A stretch of DNA of 64,000 nucleotides from Vibrio sp. JPW-9-11-11 (GTDB lineage Bacteria > Pseudomonadota > Gammaproteobacteria > Enterobacterales > Vibrionaceae). The notes under the pieces were generated by a model. It searched no databases, was not told the origin of the DNA, and saw only the letters and a list, made by a program, of their open reading frames with translations. Shown in pieces: positions 27,948-36,744 of this stretch; positions within the stretch are counted from its first letter, which is position 1; each line of letters opens with the position of its first letter. The position numbers were made by a program, and so were the translations under genes. The stretch spans positions 679,996-743,995 of the forward strand of contig NZ_SZQJ01000036.1 in the NCBI RefSeq assembly GCF_013369335.1. Direction: 5' to 3'.

Positions 27948-29606
27948 CTACATAATGGAGTAATTGGGGCCGCCACCCTCTGGCGGTGTCCAGGTAATGT
28001 TTTGCGAGGGGTCTTTTATATCGCATGCTTTGCAATGCAAGCAGTTGGCGGCATTGATTTGCAGTTTGCGTTGGCCATCAAGGTCAATAACTTCGTAAAC
28101 CCCAGCAGGGCAGTATCGTTGGCTGGGTTCGTTGAACATCGTCATATGATGAGTCAGCGCGATGCGTTCATTCGCCACCAACAGGTGACAAGGCTGGTTC
28201 TCTTCATGGGACGTTGAGGAGAGATAGAGCGATGATGCCTTGTCGAAACTCAACACGCCATCGGGTTTGGGGTAGTCAATCGGTTCGCAGCGAGACAGCT
28301 CATGCAGAGCCGCATAGTCTGGTTGTGAATTGCTGATATTCCAACTCGGCCTGCTGTGAGTTAAACGCTGCCAAACATTTTGTTCAAACAGGCTCAAAGC
28401 TCCGCCCAGCAGTGGCCCGTAGTGGTGAATTGCACCGGGAAAGTTACGATGTTGGTCTAGCTCGTGATACAACCATGACTGTTGGAATAGAGCGTGATAA
28501 TTGGCTTCGATATCACTGTTTATTAGGGCGTTAAATGTGGCCTGAGCTGCGATCAACCCTGATTTCATCGCGCTGTGGCAACCCTTAATCTTGGCTGCGT
28601 TGAGCGTTCCAGCATCGCAGCCGATCAAGAGGCCGCCAGGAAACTGCTGCTTTGGTAACGACAATAATCCACCTTTTGCTAATGCCCTCGCGCCATAGGC
28701 GATACGTTCAGCCCCTTGTAGATGCCGACTAAATTGTGGGTGGTGTTTGAGACGTTGAAATTCATCGAACGGGCTCAAGTAAGGATTGGTGTAGTTAAGG
28801 TCGGTGATAAGCCCAACCGCGACCAAGTGATCGTCAAAATGGTAGAGAAAGCTTCCTCCTGTGGTCGCCGAATCGGACAGTGGCCAACCTGCGGCGTGCT
28901 GAACTAAGCCGGGCTGAAATCGGCGATCACCTTTGGGCAATTGCCAAACTTCTTTGATGCCTAGCGCGTAATGTTGAGCTTGGCTATTGGCGTCGAGCTT
29001 AAAATGGCCAATCAACTGTTTACCTAAGTGACCGCGTGCCCCTTCAGCGAACAGGGTCTGTTTGGCATTGAGTTGTACGCCCGGTTGGAAGTTGCTCTTT
29101 TTATCGCCCTGTTTGTCTAGCCCCATGTCCGCGGTGATAATGCCCGAGACCGCCCCCTTGTCATCAAAACAAATCTGCTTGGCGGGAAAACCGGCAAATA
29201 CTTCGACCCCGAGGTTTTCTGCCTGTTGAGCCAGCCAGCGACAGAGTTTGCTTAAGCTAACAATATACTGCTGATTGTTATTCCGCAGGGAGTGCGGGAT
29301 GAGCAGTTTTGGCACTTCGTGGTGTCGTTGCGCGCTGGTCAGGTAGAGCAGTTGATCGACACTGACTTGAGTGGTGAGCGGGGCCCCTTGTTGTGCCCAG
29401 TTAGGAAAGAGTTCATCGAGGGCGCTGGTTTCAAATACCGCTCCAGAAAGAGAATGTGCGCCTATCTCTGGCGCTTTTTCAACCACGCAAATTGACAGCG
29501 ATTGCTGACGCTCTTGAGCGAGTTGAGCTAGGCGGCAAGCAGAACTTAACCCCGCGGGTCCTGCACCGACGACTACTACGTCGAAATCCATGCTTTCTCG
29601 TTCCAT
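27948..29606 (-). CDS. Electron transfer flavoprotein-ubiquinone oxidoreductase
   Basis: ETF-QO passes electrons from reduced ETF to the quinone pool at the membrane, completing oxidation of acyl-CoAs. It has 552 residues from MERESMDFD, the start used by homologues, with AGGTGAG four bases upstream; a GTG three codons earlier was set aside. The FAD motif GAGPAGLSSA is near the N-terminus. The C-terminal 4Fe-4S domain shows CPAGVYEV, then CLHCKACDIKDP, with all four cysteines. It is divergent from etfB-etfA, sharing a control region with a LiuR-like palindrome. Confidence 0.92.
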   Translation of the reverse strand: MERESMDFDVVVVGAGPAGLSSACRLAQLAQERQQSLSICVVEKAPEIGAHSLSGAVFETSALDELFPNWAQQGAPLTTQVSVDQLLYLTSAQRHHEVPKLLIPHSLRNNNQQYIVSLSKLCRWLAQQAENLGVEVFAGFPAKQICFDDKGAVSGIITADMGLDKQGDKKSNFQPGVQLNAKQTLFAEGARGHLGKQLIGHFKLDANSQAQHYALGIKEVWQLPKGDRRFQPGLVQHAAGWPLSDSATTGGSFLYHFDDHLVAVGLITDLNYTNPYLSPFDEFQRLKHHPQFSRHLQGAERIAYGARALAKGGLLSLPKQQFPGGLLIGCDAGTLNAAKIKGCHSAMKSGLIAAQATFNALINSDIEANYHALFQQSWLYHELDQHRNFPGAIHHYGPLLGGALSLFEQNVWQRLTHSRPSWNISNSQPDYAALHELSRCEPIDYPKPDGVLSFDKASSLYLSSTSHEENQPCHLLVANERIALTHHMTMFNEPSQRYCPAGVYEVIDLDGQRKLQINAANCLHCKACDIKDPSQNITWTPPEGGGPNYSIM

Positions 29607-29644
29607 CTTGCTCACCTTTGAATGATCTCAGCTCCACTTCGATA

Positions 29645-29673
29645 ACTATAGTTACAGTTGACGTAAACGTAAA
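29645..29673 (-). promoter_or_regulatory. Candidate promoter of the ETF-QO gene
   Basis: Read on the minus strand, TTTACG (29673-29668) and TATAGT (29650-29645) are separated by exactly 17 bases and lie about 40 bases upstream of the gene. The -35 element lies inside the LiuR-like palindrome, as expected for direct repression. Confidence 0.55.
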
Positions 29674-29674
29674 C
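29657..29674. promoter_or_regulatory. LiuR-like palindromic operator between divergent etf units
   Basis: GTTGACGTAAACGTAAAC is a near-perfect palindrome (arms GTTGACGT and ACGTAAAC around AA, seven of eight positions paired). It resembles, from memory, the box of LiuR, the MerR-type regulator of branched-chain amino-acid and etf genes in gammaproteobacteria. It lies midway between ETF-QO and etfB starts and could control both. Confidence 0.6.
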
Positions 29675-29716
29675 TTTACTAAGCTGAAATTATCAATGGC
29701 CGACGAGGAGTAGGCG

Positions 29717-30469
29717 ATGAAAGTATTGGTAGCGATAAAGCGTGTCATTGACCCATATACTAAAATTCGGGTCAAGTCTGATGGCAGTGGTGTAGAGAAA
29801 GATAACGTTAAAATGGTCACCAACCCTTTCTGTGAGATTGCGGTAGAAGAAGCGGTAAGGCTCAAAGAAGCAGGGCGTTGTGATGAAGTGGTGGTGGTGT
29901 CCATCGGCGACCCTAGTTGTCAGGAGCAGTTACGCAATGCCTTAGCGCTCGGCGCAGACCGCGCGATTCACGTCGACCACCTGCAGGCTAGAACCCCGCT
30001 CGGCAGCGCAAAATTGCTCGCTGCTATCATCAAACAAGAGCGACCACAGCTGGTTCTGCTCGGCAAGCAGTCCATCGATAACGACAACAATCAGGTTGGG
30101 CAAATGGTCGCAGGTTTGATGAACTGGCCTCAAGCGACCTTTGCCTCAAACGTGGTGGTTGACGATGATTCGGTGTCGGTTACTCGTGAGGTGGACGGTG
30201 GCCTCGAAACCTTAACATTGACTTTGCCTGCCGTGATCAGCACCGACTTGCGTCTCAATGAGCCACGTTATGCCTCTTTGCCCAATATCATGAAAGCTAA
30301 GCGTAAACCATTGGAGGTGGTGGCCGCCGATACGTTAGGCGTGGAGTTTGAACCCCGTCAACAGGTGCTTAGCGTATTTGCCCCAACATCGCGTAGCCGT
30401 GGTGTCAAAGTGGATAGTGTGGTGGAGTTGGTGGATAAGCTCAGAAATGAAGCCAAAGTGATTGAATGA
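29717..30469 (+). CDS. etfB: Electron transfer flavoprotein, beta subunit
   Basis: ETF beta pairs with alpha to accept electrons from acyl-CoA dehydrogenases; it binds AMP and shapes the FAD site. The 250-residue protein has the usual MKVLVAIKRVIDPYTKIRV start, the NPFCEIAVEEAVRLKEAG helix and the DLRLNEPRYASLPNIMKAKRK signature. GAGGAG is eight bases upstream. The alpha gene follows after 10 bases. Divergent ETF-QO and nearby bkd genes place it in branched-chain amino-acid and fatty-acid oxidation. Confidence 0.94.
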   Translation: MKVLVAIKRVIDPYTKIRVKSDGSGVEKDNVKMVTNPFCEIAVEEAVRLKEAGRCDEVVVVSIGDPSCQEQLRNALALGADRAIHVDHLQARTPLGSAKLLAAIIKQERPQLVLLGKQSIDNDNNQVGQMVAGLMNWPQATFASNVVVDDDSVSVTREVDGGLETLTLTLPAVISTDLRLNEPRYASLPNIMKAKRKPLEVVAADTLGVEFEPRQQVLSVFAPTSRSRGVKVDSVVELVDKLRNEAKVIE

Positions 30470-30479
30470 GGAGAGCATG

Positions 30480-31433
30480 ATGACGCATTTAAACGTATTA
30501 GTGCTTGCTCAGCACGACGGCGATAAAATTGTTGCCGAGACATACAGCGGACTAACCGCGGCACGCGAGCTAAAAAAACACGCAGCAGTAAATATCGATA
30601 TGTTGTTGATCGGGGAGCAGTGCGAGGTGATGGCTGAGGTACTGTCTGGCTGTCCTGATGTCGACCGAGTGCTGGTCGCCGATCACTCTGTCTACCGTCA
30701 TGGGCTGGCAGAAAACCATGCCATGGTACTTATGGCACTTGCCAATCAATATACCCACGTGATTGCGCCTGCGACCAGCTATGGTAAAGATGTGATGCCG
30801 CGCTTTGCAGCGTTGGCCGATGTCGACATGCTGTCAGATGTGATAGCGATTGAGACGCCAGATACGGTGGTTCGCCCGATATACGCTGGCAACGCACTAG
30901 CACGGGTACAAAGCCATGATGCGTTGGTGGTTATGACAATACGGGCGACCGCCTTTGATAAAACTCTGCCCTCGCAAGCTAGCACCGCCGAGTGTATTAC
31001 TCTGGATTTGGAGTACCAAGCAGCGAAAACTCAATGGATAAGCCAAGAACACATAGAGTTGGAACGACCAGACTTGACCCAAGCTGAAGTGGTTGTTTCT
31101 GGTGGGCGCGGTTTGGGAAGCAAGGACAATTTTGCCATGGTGACGGCTTTAGCCGACAAACTGGGCGGCGCAATAGGGGCGTCACGTGCAGCGGTAGATG
31201 CTGGTTTTGTGAGCAACGATCTTCAGGTGGGACAAACGGGTAAAATTGTTGCGCCGCGCCTCTATATCGCCGTTGGTATCTCAGGGGCGATACAGCACGT
31301 TGCCGGGATGAAAGACTCGCAAGTGATCGTAGCGATCAACAGTGACCCAGATGCGCCCATTTTTGATGTCGCAGACTACGGTTTAGTGGGGGATTTGTTC
31401 GAACTGTTACCCGAGCTTATCGAGCGCATCTAG
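30480..31433 (+). CDS. etfA: Electron transfer flavoprotein, alpha subunit
   Basis: ETF alpha carries the redox FAD of the heterodimer. From MTHLNVLVLAQHDG it has 317 residues. The C-terminal FAD domain shows VVSGGRGLGSKDNF, GASRAAVDAG, GQTGKIVAPRLYIAVGISGA and NSDPDAPIFDVADYG, all conserved. Of two adjacent ATGs, 30480 was chosen because AGGAG lies six bases upstream; the frame also extends to ATG 30462, which would overlap etfB. It ends before a strong bidirectional terminator shared with bkdB. Confidence 0.94.
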   Translation: MTHLNVLVLAQHDGDKIVAETYSGLTAARELKKHAAVNIDMLLIGEQCEVMAEVLSGCPDVDRVLVADHSVYRHGLAENHAMVLMALANQYTHVIAPATSYGKDVMPRFAALADVDMLSDVIAIETPDTVVRPIYAGNALARVQSHDALVVMTIRATAFDKTLPSQASTAECITLDLEYQAAKTQWISQEHIELERPDLTQAEVVVSGGRGLGSKDNFAMVTALADKLGGAIGASRAAVDAGFVSNDLQVGQTGKIVAPRLYIAVGISGAIQHVAGMKDSQVIVAINSDPDAPIFDVADYGLVGDLFELLPELIERI

Positions 31434-31446
31434 GTTGAGAGTTAGG

Positions 31447-31476
31447 AAAAAGCGCACCGAGAGAGTGCGCTTTTTT
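31447..31476. terminator. Bidirectional terminator between etfA and bkdB
   Basis: A 10-base perfect stem AAAAGCGCAC / GTGCGCTTTT with a 7-base loop is flanked by A and T runs, giving a U tract in both directions between two converging operons. Confidence 0.9.
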
Positions 31477-31483
31477 ATCGGCG

Positions 31484-32632
31484 TTACGCTTTGGGTTGCT
31501 GTAAATGCTCGACCAGTAGTTTGGTGAAACGCGCCGCTTCGCCACCAGTACAAGCGCGGTGGTCAAAGGTTATCGACAGAGGCATAACGTTGACAGCGGT
31601 CGCTTGCCCCTGCTGAATCTGTACGCGCTCTATGATTCGTCCAGCCCCCACAATCGCGACCTGTGGAGGTGAGACGACAGGTGTGGCGAAAATCCCAGCG
31701 ATGGCGCCAAAGTTCGACAACGTTATCGTGGCGTTTTGCAGGCTTTCACGACCAATACGCCGACTGCGAATGCCCGCTACCGTGTCGTTTAACCACGCGC
31801 GTATTTGCTGGCCTTGATACTGTTCGGCGTCTTTTAGCACCGGGACATACAAACCATGACGACTATCAACCGCGATACCAATATTGACCTTGCTGTGCAC
31901 GCAGCGAGTCATGGTTTCTGCGTCGAACCAAGCATTCATCGCTGGCTCTTGTTGGCAAGCGTGGACCACTGCTTTGATCAATCGAGCCGAGATATCTTCA
32001 CCTTCTAGCCATGCGCCTAAGTTGGCTTCCTCCGTGATCGTGACCGCTGCGACCTGCTGGTGAGATTCCGACATCGTCGACACCATGGTGCGGCGTGCGC
32101 CTTTTAACACCTCTGTCCCCGGGTTTTGCTTGCGGGCTTGAGCATAGATATCTTCCTCGATGACCATGCCGTTTGCTCCGCTGCCGTGGACGCGGTCAAT
32201 GTCGACACCCAGCTTTTTGGCTAATAATCGAGCTGACGGAAGGGCGGTGACGCTTTGTTCGCAAGACGAGTTGTGAGTACTGCCAACCCAAAAATCATCG
32301 ACATTGACTTGATGGGTGCTCTGCGAGACGTTGCCGACGACAGTAGCGGCATCGGCCTTGTGACTTGTTTCTTTTTGCGTTGTCCCGACAAGCTCTGGTT
32401 GCTCTTCAATCTCAAGTAGCAATGCGCCAATATTGATCACATCACCAGCGTCGCCATGGCGACTGATGACCACCCCAGCATAGGGCGCCGGAACTTCCAC
32501 GACGGCTTTGGCTGTTTCGACGGTGAGTACGACTTGGTCAACTACGACGTGATCGCCCACTTCAATGTGCCACTCGACGATTTCGGACTCGGCTAAACCT
32601 TCGCCGAGATCGGGTAAGAGAAAGGTTTTCAT
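31484..32632 (-). CDS. bkdB: Branched-chain 2-oxoacid dehydrogenase, E2 acyltransferase
   Basis: E2 moves the acyl group from E1 to CoA on a swinging lipoyl arm. The 382-residue protein has one lipoyl domain (1-80, K42 in VETAKAVVEV, a variant of the usual ETDKA), a subunit-binding domain (about 130-164), and a catalytic domain (about 180-380). The catalytic motif is DHRACTGG (H358), with T362 where most E2s have Asp in HxxxDG. Its start overlaps bkdA2 by four bases. No E3 gene is in the window, so a shared lipoamide dehydrogenase is likely used. Context favours branched-chain rather than pyruvate substrate. Confidence 0.88.
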   Translation of the reverse strand: MKTFLLPDLGEGLAESEIVEWHIEVGDHVVVDQVVLTVETAKAVVEVPAPYAGVVISRHGDAGDVINIGALLLEIEEQPELVGTTQKETSHKADAATVVGNVSQSTHQVNVDDFWVGSTHNSSCEQSVTALPSARLLAKKLGVDIDRVHGSGANGMVIEEDIYAQARKQNPGTEVLKGARRTMVSTMSESHQQVAAVTITEEANLGAWLEGEDISARLIKAVVHACQQEPAMNAWFDAETMTRCVHSKVNIGIAVDSRHGLYVPVLKDAEQYQGQQIRAWLNDTVAGIRSRRIGRESLQNATITLSNFGAIAGIFATPVVSPPQVAIVGAGRIIERVQIQQGQATAVNVMPLSITFDHRACTGGEAARFTKLLVEHLQQPKA

Positions 32633-33612
32633 TTCCAGCCCTCCACAAGCTCACGGGCGGCTTGCACTATGTCTTGCTCATCTATCATGAAATAATCTTC
32701 GTTGCGATAATACGGCATGATGGTATCCATTCCTGTGATACGCTTTGGCGGCGCTTTTAATAAACACATCGCGGTTTCGGCGACGCGAGCGAGCAACTCG
32801 GCACCCACGCCGCACGTGCGACTGGCTTCGTGCACGACCAGCAGCCGTCCGGTCCGTTCGAGTGAACGTAGTATGGTGTCCATATCAATGGGTTTAATCG
32901 ACGCCAAATCGATGACTTCCACTTCAATTCCCTGACTGGATAGGCTTTGCGCTGCTTGCAACGATTCCACCACGCACGCTCCCCAAGTGACTAAAGTGAT
33001 GTCGCGCCCCTTGCGCAAAGTAAAGCAGCTATCTAACGGTAGTGCTTCACCACTATCGACGACTTCGGATTTAACGGTGCGATAGATACGTTTGGGCTCA
33101 AAAAACATCACAGGGTCATTGCTTCGAATCGAGGCGAGCAATAAACCATAAGCGCGTTGGGGAGAAGAAGGAATCACGACTTTAAACCCCGGAGTATGGG
33201 CAAACAGCACCTCAACGCTCTCAGAATGGTGCTCTGGTGCGTGAATCCCGCCGCCAAATGGGGCACGAAAAACCGCAGGGCAGGTTAAGCGCCCGCGAGT
33301 ACGATTGCGCATTCGTGCAGCATGACAGATCAAATGTTCCATCGCTGGAAAAACGAAACCCTGAAACTGGAACTCTGCCACAGGACGTAACCCTTGGCTG
33401 GCCATACCGACAGCGACGCCGCCAATCAGGGCTTCAGCGAGGGGTGAATCGATGACTCGTCGTAGACCAAATTTTTGTTTCAACCCCACGGTGGCGCGAA
33501 ACACACCGCCGTTGTCACCAACATCTTCGCCGAGAACAACAACATTCTCATCGTGCGCCATTTCATAATGCAGGGCGAGATTCACTGCTTCTACTAAGGT
33601 GAGCTCAGCCAT
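32629..33612 (-). CDS. bkdA2: Branched-chain 2-oxoacid dehydrogenase, E1 beta
   Basis: The beta subunit of the thiamine-diphosphate-dependent E1 decarboxylates 2-oxoacids from leucine, isoleucine and valine. It has 327 residues with the GEDVGDNGGVFRAT start region, DSPLAEALIGGVAVGMA, and the C-terminal GMDTIMPYYRNEDYF region. It overlaps bkdA1 by eight bases and bkdB by four, indicating tight translational coupling in the order bkdA1-bkdA2-bkdB. Acetoin and pyruvate dehydrogenase beta subunits are related; nearby etf genes favour the branched-chain assignment. Confidence 0.9.
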   Translation of the reverse strand: MAELTLVEAVNLALHYEMAHDENVVVLGEDVGDNGGVFRATVGLKQKFGLRRVIDSPLAEALIGGVAVGMASQGLRPVAEFQFQGFVFPAMEHLICHAARMRNRTRGRLTCPAVFRAPFGGGIHAPEHHSESVEVLFAHTPGFKVVIPSSPQRAYGLLLASIRSNDPVMFFEPKRIYRTVKSEVVDSGEALPLDSCFTLRKGRDITLVTWGACVVESLQAAQSLSSQGIEVEVIDLASIKPIDMDTILRSLERTGRLLVVHEASRTCGVGAELLARVAETAMCLLKAPPKRITGMDTIMPYYRNEDYFMIDEQDIVQAARELVEGWK

Positions 33613-34711
33613 GTTTGCCTCCCTGCATTCGCATCGCTTTTTGGATCAACTGGTCTCTTTGTGGGTTGAGCTCAACGGGTGCTTGCTCATAAAGATAATC
33701 AAAGGCCGACTCGGGAGCCTGAGGCGTAAGGTTCATGTAATGGTCAACCGCGGTTTCGACGCGTTGTTTACACTCGTTTAGCCAAGCCTGCTCGTCGGTT
33801 TCGCTCCACACGTGCTGCGCTGCTAAGTACATTTTAAGGCGTTGAATAGGCTCATACTGCCACGCTTGTTTGAGTTCTTCGTCACTGCGGTAACGGCTCG
33901 CATCGTCAGCGGTGGTGTGATCACTGAGGCGATAACTGATCGCTTCAATTAAGGTTGGTCCTTTGCCTTTTCGGGCCCGATCAAGCGCCGCGAGCACGCT
34001 ATCATGCATGGCAACGACGTCATTCCCATCGACGGTGACCCCTTTGATCCCTGCTCCTTGCGCTTTTTGCGACAGAAAATCGGCGGCACACTGCAGGGTT
34101 CTGGGCACAGAGATGGCCCACTGGTTGTTGTTGACGACAAAGACCAGAGGCAGGTTCCAAGCGCCGGCGCAGTTGATGCTTTCCAAGAAATCGCCCTTTG
34201 AGGTGGCGCCGTCACCACAAGTCACCAACGCCGCATGATGGTGCCCTTCGATTTTTAGCGCGGACGCCACACCGACGGCATGGGTGCATTGAGTGGCTAT
34301 CGGCACGCAGAAGGGCAAATCGCGGCAATGCTCGTCGTGACCACCGTGACTTGATGTGATATGAAAGTCGCTACCACGCTCATCCCCTCCCCAGTATTGA
34401 AGGTTTTTTTCCATTTCGATCCCCCGCACCCACATGGCCGGCATATCTCGATAGTAAGGCACAAACACATCTCGCGGGTGCATTGCGTGACCAATACCGA
34501 TACCAAAGGCTTCTGCGCCTAAGTGAGAAGGGTAAGTACCGAGTTTGCCGGTGCGCTGTAAAGCGACTGCTTTGTGGTCATAGGTGCGCGCGAGCACCAT
34601 GTCTTTATAGAAGGTAATAAGGGTGGGTAGGTCTGCCCAAGCAGGAAGCTGGTTGACCGATACGCCATTGTGATCGATAAACCGAAGCATGGGAAGCGTC
34701 TGAACATTCAT
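33605..34711 (-). CDS. bkdA1: Branched-chain 2-oxoacid dehydrogenase, E1 alpha
   Basis: E1 alpha holds the thiamine-diphosphate site. It has 368 residues from MNVQTLPMLRFID. The ThDP motif runs from GDGATSKGDF to VVNNNQWAIS. The phosphorylation-loop region reads SYRLSDHTTADDASRYR, as in Bkd enzymes. GAGGAG lies seven bases before the chosen ATG; a start 12 codons earlier would absorb that ribosome site. It is the first gene of the bkd operon, whose promoter must lie in 34712-35142. No LiuR-like box was seen there. Confidence 0.9.
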   Translation of the reverse strand: MNVQTLPMLRFIDHNGVSVNQLPAWADLPTLITFYKDMVLARTYDHKAVALQRTGKLGTYPSHLGAEAFGIGIGHAMHPRDVFVPYYRDMPAMWVRGIEMEKNLQYWGGDERGSDFHITSSHGGHDEHCRDLPFCVPIATQCTHAVGVASALKIEGHHHAALVTCGDGATSKGDFLESINCAGAWNLPLVFVVNNNQWAISVPRTLQCAADFLSQKAQGAGIKGVTVDGNDVVAMHDSVLAALDRARKGKGPTLIEAISYRLSDHTTADDASRYRSDEELKQAWQYEPIQRLKMYLAAQHVWSETDEQAWLNECKQRVETAVDHYMNLTPQAPESAFDYLYEQAPVELNPQRDQLIQKAMRMQGGKHG

Positions 34712-35142
34712 TGCTATCTCCTCACCGCCAGCCTGAGTGGATCGCACATAAGGCCAGCCAACAGTGACTCATTCATCATGTTACGACTTATTGAGTCAGG
34801 GTAGATATTGCTCTTGATACTTATCATGAGTGAGCGAAACACAAGCTGCTACCAAGTAGACAAAGCACATACCATTGCGCTGCCAAGCAGTGAAATCACA
34901 GAACACTGTGTCGTTGTTCACCCGTTACCTAAAGTGTAATCAAATTGTTAAATTATGCTTAATTTGCTGCAAAGCCATAAAGTAAACCGAGGTATACAGG
35001 AAGGATCTAGGACGATGAAAATATCGAAAAGTGACGAAATGAGCGTTATCACTTAGAGGAAAGCACTTCACATTTAAGCGGTGATAAAACTAATCACCGT
35101 AATCGTAGTGGTTCGTTGAGTACAAATTGTTACGCTTTAAAC
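34712..35142. other. Intergenic region upstream of bkdA1
   Basis: This 430-base stretch between the AGCS terminator and bkdA1 must contain the bkd promoter. It also holds a plus-strand mini-frame at 35015-35056 (ATG, 13 codons, stop) preceded by two purine-rich boxes, and a small 7-base stem (CGGTGAT / ATCACCG) at 35079-35099 without a U tract. A small RNA or leader peptide is possible but unsupported. Confidence 0.4.
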
Positions 35143-35173
35143 AAAAACAGCAGGCCTGAGCCTGCTGTTTATC
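35143..35173 (-). terminator. Terminator of the alanine symporter gene
   Basis: An 11-base perfect stem (AAACAGCAGGC / GCCTGCTGTTT, 4-base loop) is followed on the minus strand by TTTTTGTTT, 20 bases past the stop. Confidence 0.9.
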
Positions 35174-35190
35174 ATCATTCAACTTGAGCG

Positions 35191-36744
35191 TTACTCAGGT
35201 TGCTCTGCCAGTTTTGGCTCTTTTTGTTGCTGTACTTTGTACACTTTACCCGCATTGAAGCGCTCTAGATAATCGGCTAGGTCGCGTTTAACTTCTGGGA
35301 CAAGGATGTAAAGACCAACAATGTTCACTAGAGCCATTGCAAAGATCATTGCATCAGAGAAGTCGATAACTGGACCAAGGTTCATTGCCGCACCGATGAC
35401 GACGAAGATACAGAATTTCACTTTGAAGATGATTTCTGCCGTCTTGCTCTCACCGAATAGGTAAGTCCAAGCTTTCAGACCGTAGTAAGACCAAGAAATC
35501 ATAGTAGAGAATGCGAACAGTACGACGGCGATAGCAAGTACGTATGGGAACCAGCTGATCGCACTACCGAATGCCGCTGAAGTGAGTTCAACCCCAGCCA
35601 GACCAGTATCTGTGTCTAGGTAACCGGTAATGATGATAACCAGAGCCGTCATCGTACAGATAACAACCGTATCGATGAACGGTTCGAGTAGTGACACGAA
35701 ACCTTCAGACATTGGCTCTTTAGTTTTCACTGCAGAGTGAGCAATCGCTGCTGAACCCACACCCGCTTCGTTCGAGAACGCCGCACGTTTGAAGCCTTGG
35801 ATTAGCACACCGATTACACCGCCCGCAATACCTTCACCAGTAAATGCACCATTGAAAATCGCGTTGAATGCATCGTCGATACGGTCAAAGTTCATCAGGA
35901 TAATGATAAGTGCTGCACCTACGTAGATAGTTGCCATGAAAGGAACGATCTTTTCAGTCACTTTAGCGATAGACTTGATACCACCGATGATAACGATACC
36001 AACGATCACCGCTAGGATTAGGCCGAACAACCAACCTTTATCTGCGAAGAATGAAGCATCGCCACCCGTCACCCCCACAACCTGCTTGAACGCCTGGTTA
36101 GCTTGGAACATGTTACCGCCGCCCAGTGAGCCACCGATGGCGAAAACAGAGAACAGAACAGCGAGCGTACGACCGAATGCAGCGTTACCGCGTTTAGCCA
36201 GGCCTTTGCTCAGGTAGTACATTGGACCACCAGAAACGGAACCGTCTGGGTTAGTGTTACGGTATTTAACACCAAGCGCACATTCTACGAACTTGCTCGA
36301 CATACCTAATAGACCCGCTAGGATCATCCAGAATGTTGCGCCCGCGCCACCGATGGATACAGCCACGGCGACACCTGCGATGTTACCAAGACCAACCGTG
36401 CCGGAAAGGGCCGTCGTCAGTGCTTGAAAGTGAGAAACCTCACCCTCTTCTTTTGCTTTTGGATCAGAGAACTTACCCGATACCAATTGAACCGCGTGTT
36501 TGAAACCACGCACGTTGATGAAGCCTAAGTAGAAAGTAAAGAAAGAGGCGGCAACCACTAACCAAAGAACAATCCACGGCACCTGTACGTCTGTAAAAGG
36601 GAACGGAATAGTCGAGAAGATCATTCCTACAAAAGGGTTAACGATAGGTGCAACGACTTCGTTGATTTTGTCATCCAGATTGGATGCCGCAGCGCTACCT
36701 GCAAATAAGCTCGCCAAAAGGGCAAGCGATATACGCTTTGTCAT
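35191..36744 (-). CDS. Sodium:alanine/glycine symporter (AGCS family)
   Basis: A 517-residue inner-membrane carrier importing alanine or glycine with sodium. The AGCS signatures are present: GTVGLGNIAGVAVAV, GGPMYYLSKGL, GGSLGGGNMFQANQ and NEAGVGSAAIAHSAVK. Residues 1-21 look like a cleavable signal peptide (ending AGSAAAS) before the first helices, an N-terminal extension seen in marine relatives. About eleven hydrophobic segments follow. The gene stands alone between a terminator and a long 5' region that contains a perfect inverted repeat. No glycine riboswitch was recognised upstream. Confidence 0.9.
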   Translation of the reverse strand: MTKRISLALLASLFAGSAAASNLDDKINEVVAPIVNPFVGMIFSTIPFPFTDVQVPWIVLWLVVAASFFTFYLGFINVRGFKHAVQLVSGKFSDPKAKEEGEVSHFQALTTALSGTVGLGNIAGVAVAVSIGGAGATFWMILAGLLGMSSKFVECALGVKYRNTNPDGSVSGGPMYYLSKGLAKRGNAAFGRTLAVLFSVFAIGGSLGGGNMFQANQAFKQVVGVTGGDASFFADKGWLFGLILAVIVGIVIIGGIKSIAKVTEKIVPFMATIYVGAALIIILMNFDRIDDAFNAIFNGAFTGEGIAGGVIGVLIQGFKRAAFSNEAGVGSAAIAHSAVKTKEPMSEGFVSLLEPFIDTVVICTMTALVIIITGYLDTDTGLAGVELTSAAFGSAISWFPYVLAIAVVLFAFSTMISWSYYGLKAWTYLFGESKTAEIIFKVKFCIFVVIGAAMNLGPVIDFSDAMIFAMALVNIVGLYILVPEVKRDLADYLERFNAGKVYKVQQQKEPKLAEQPE

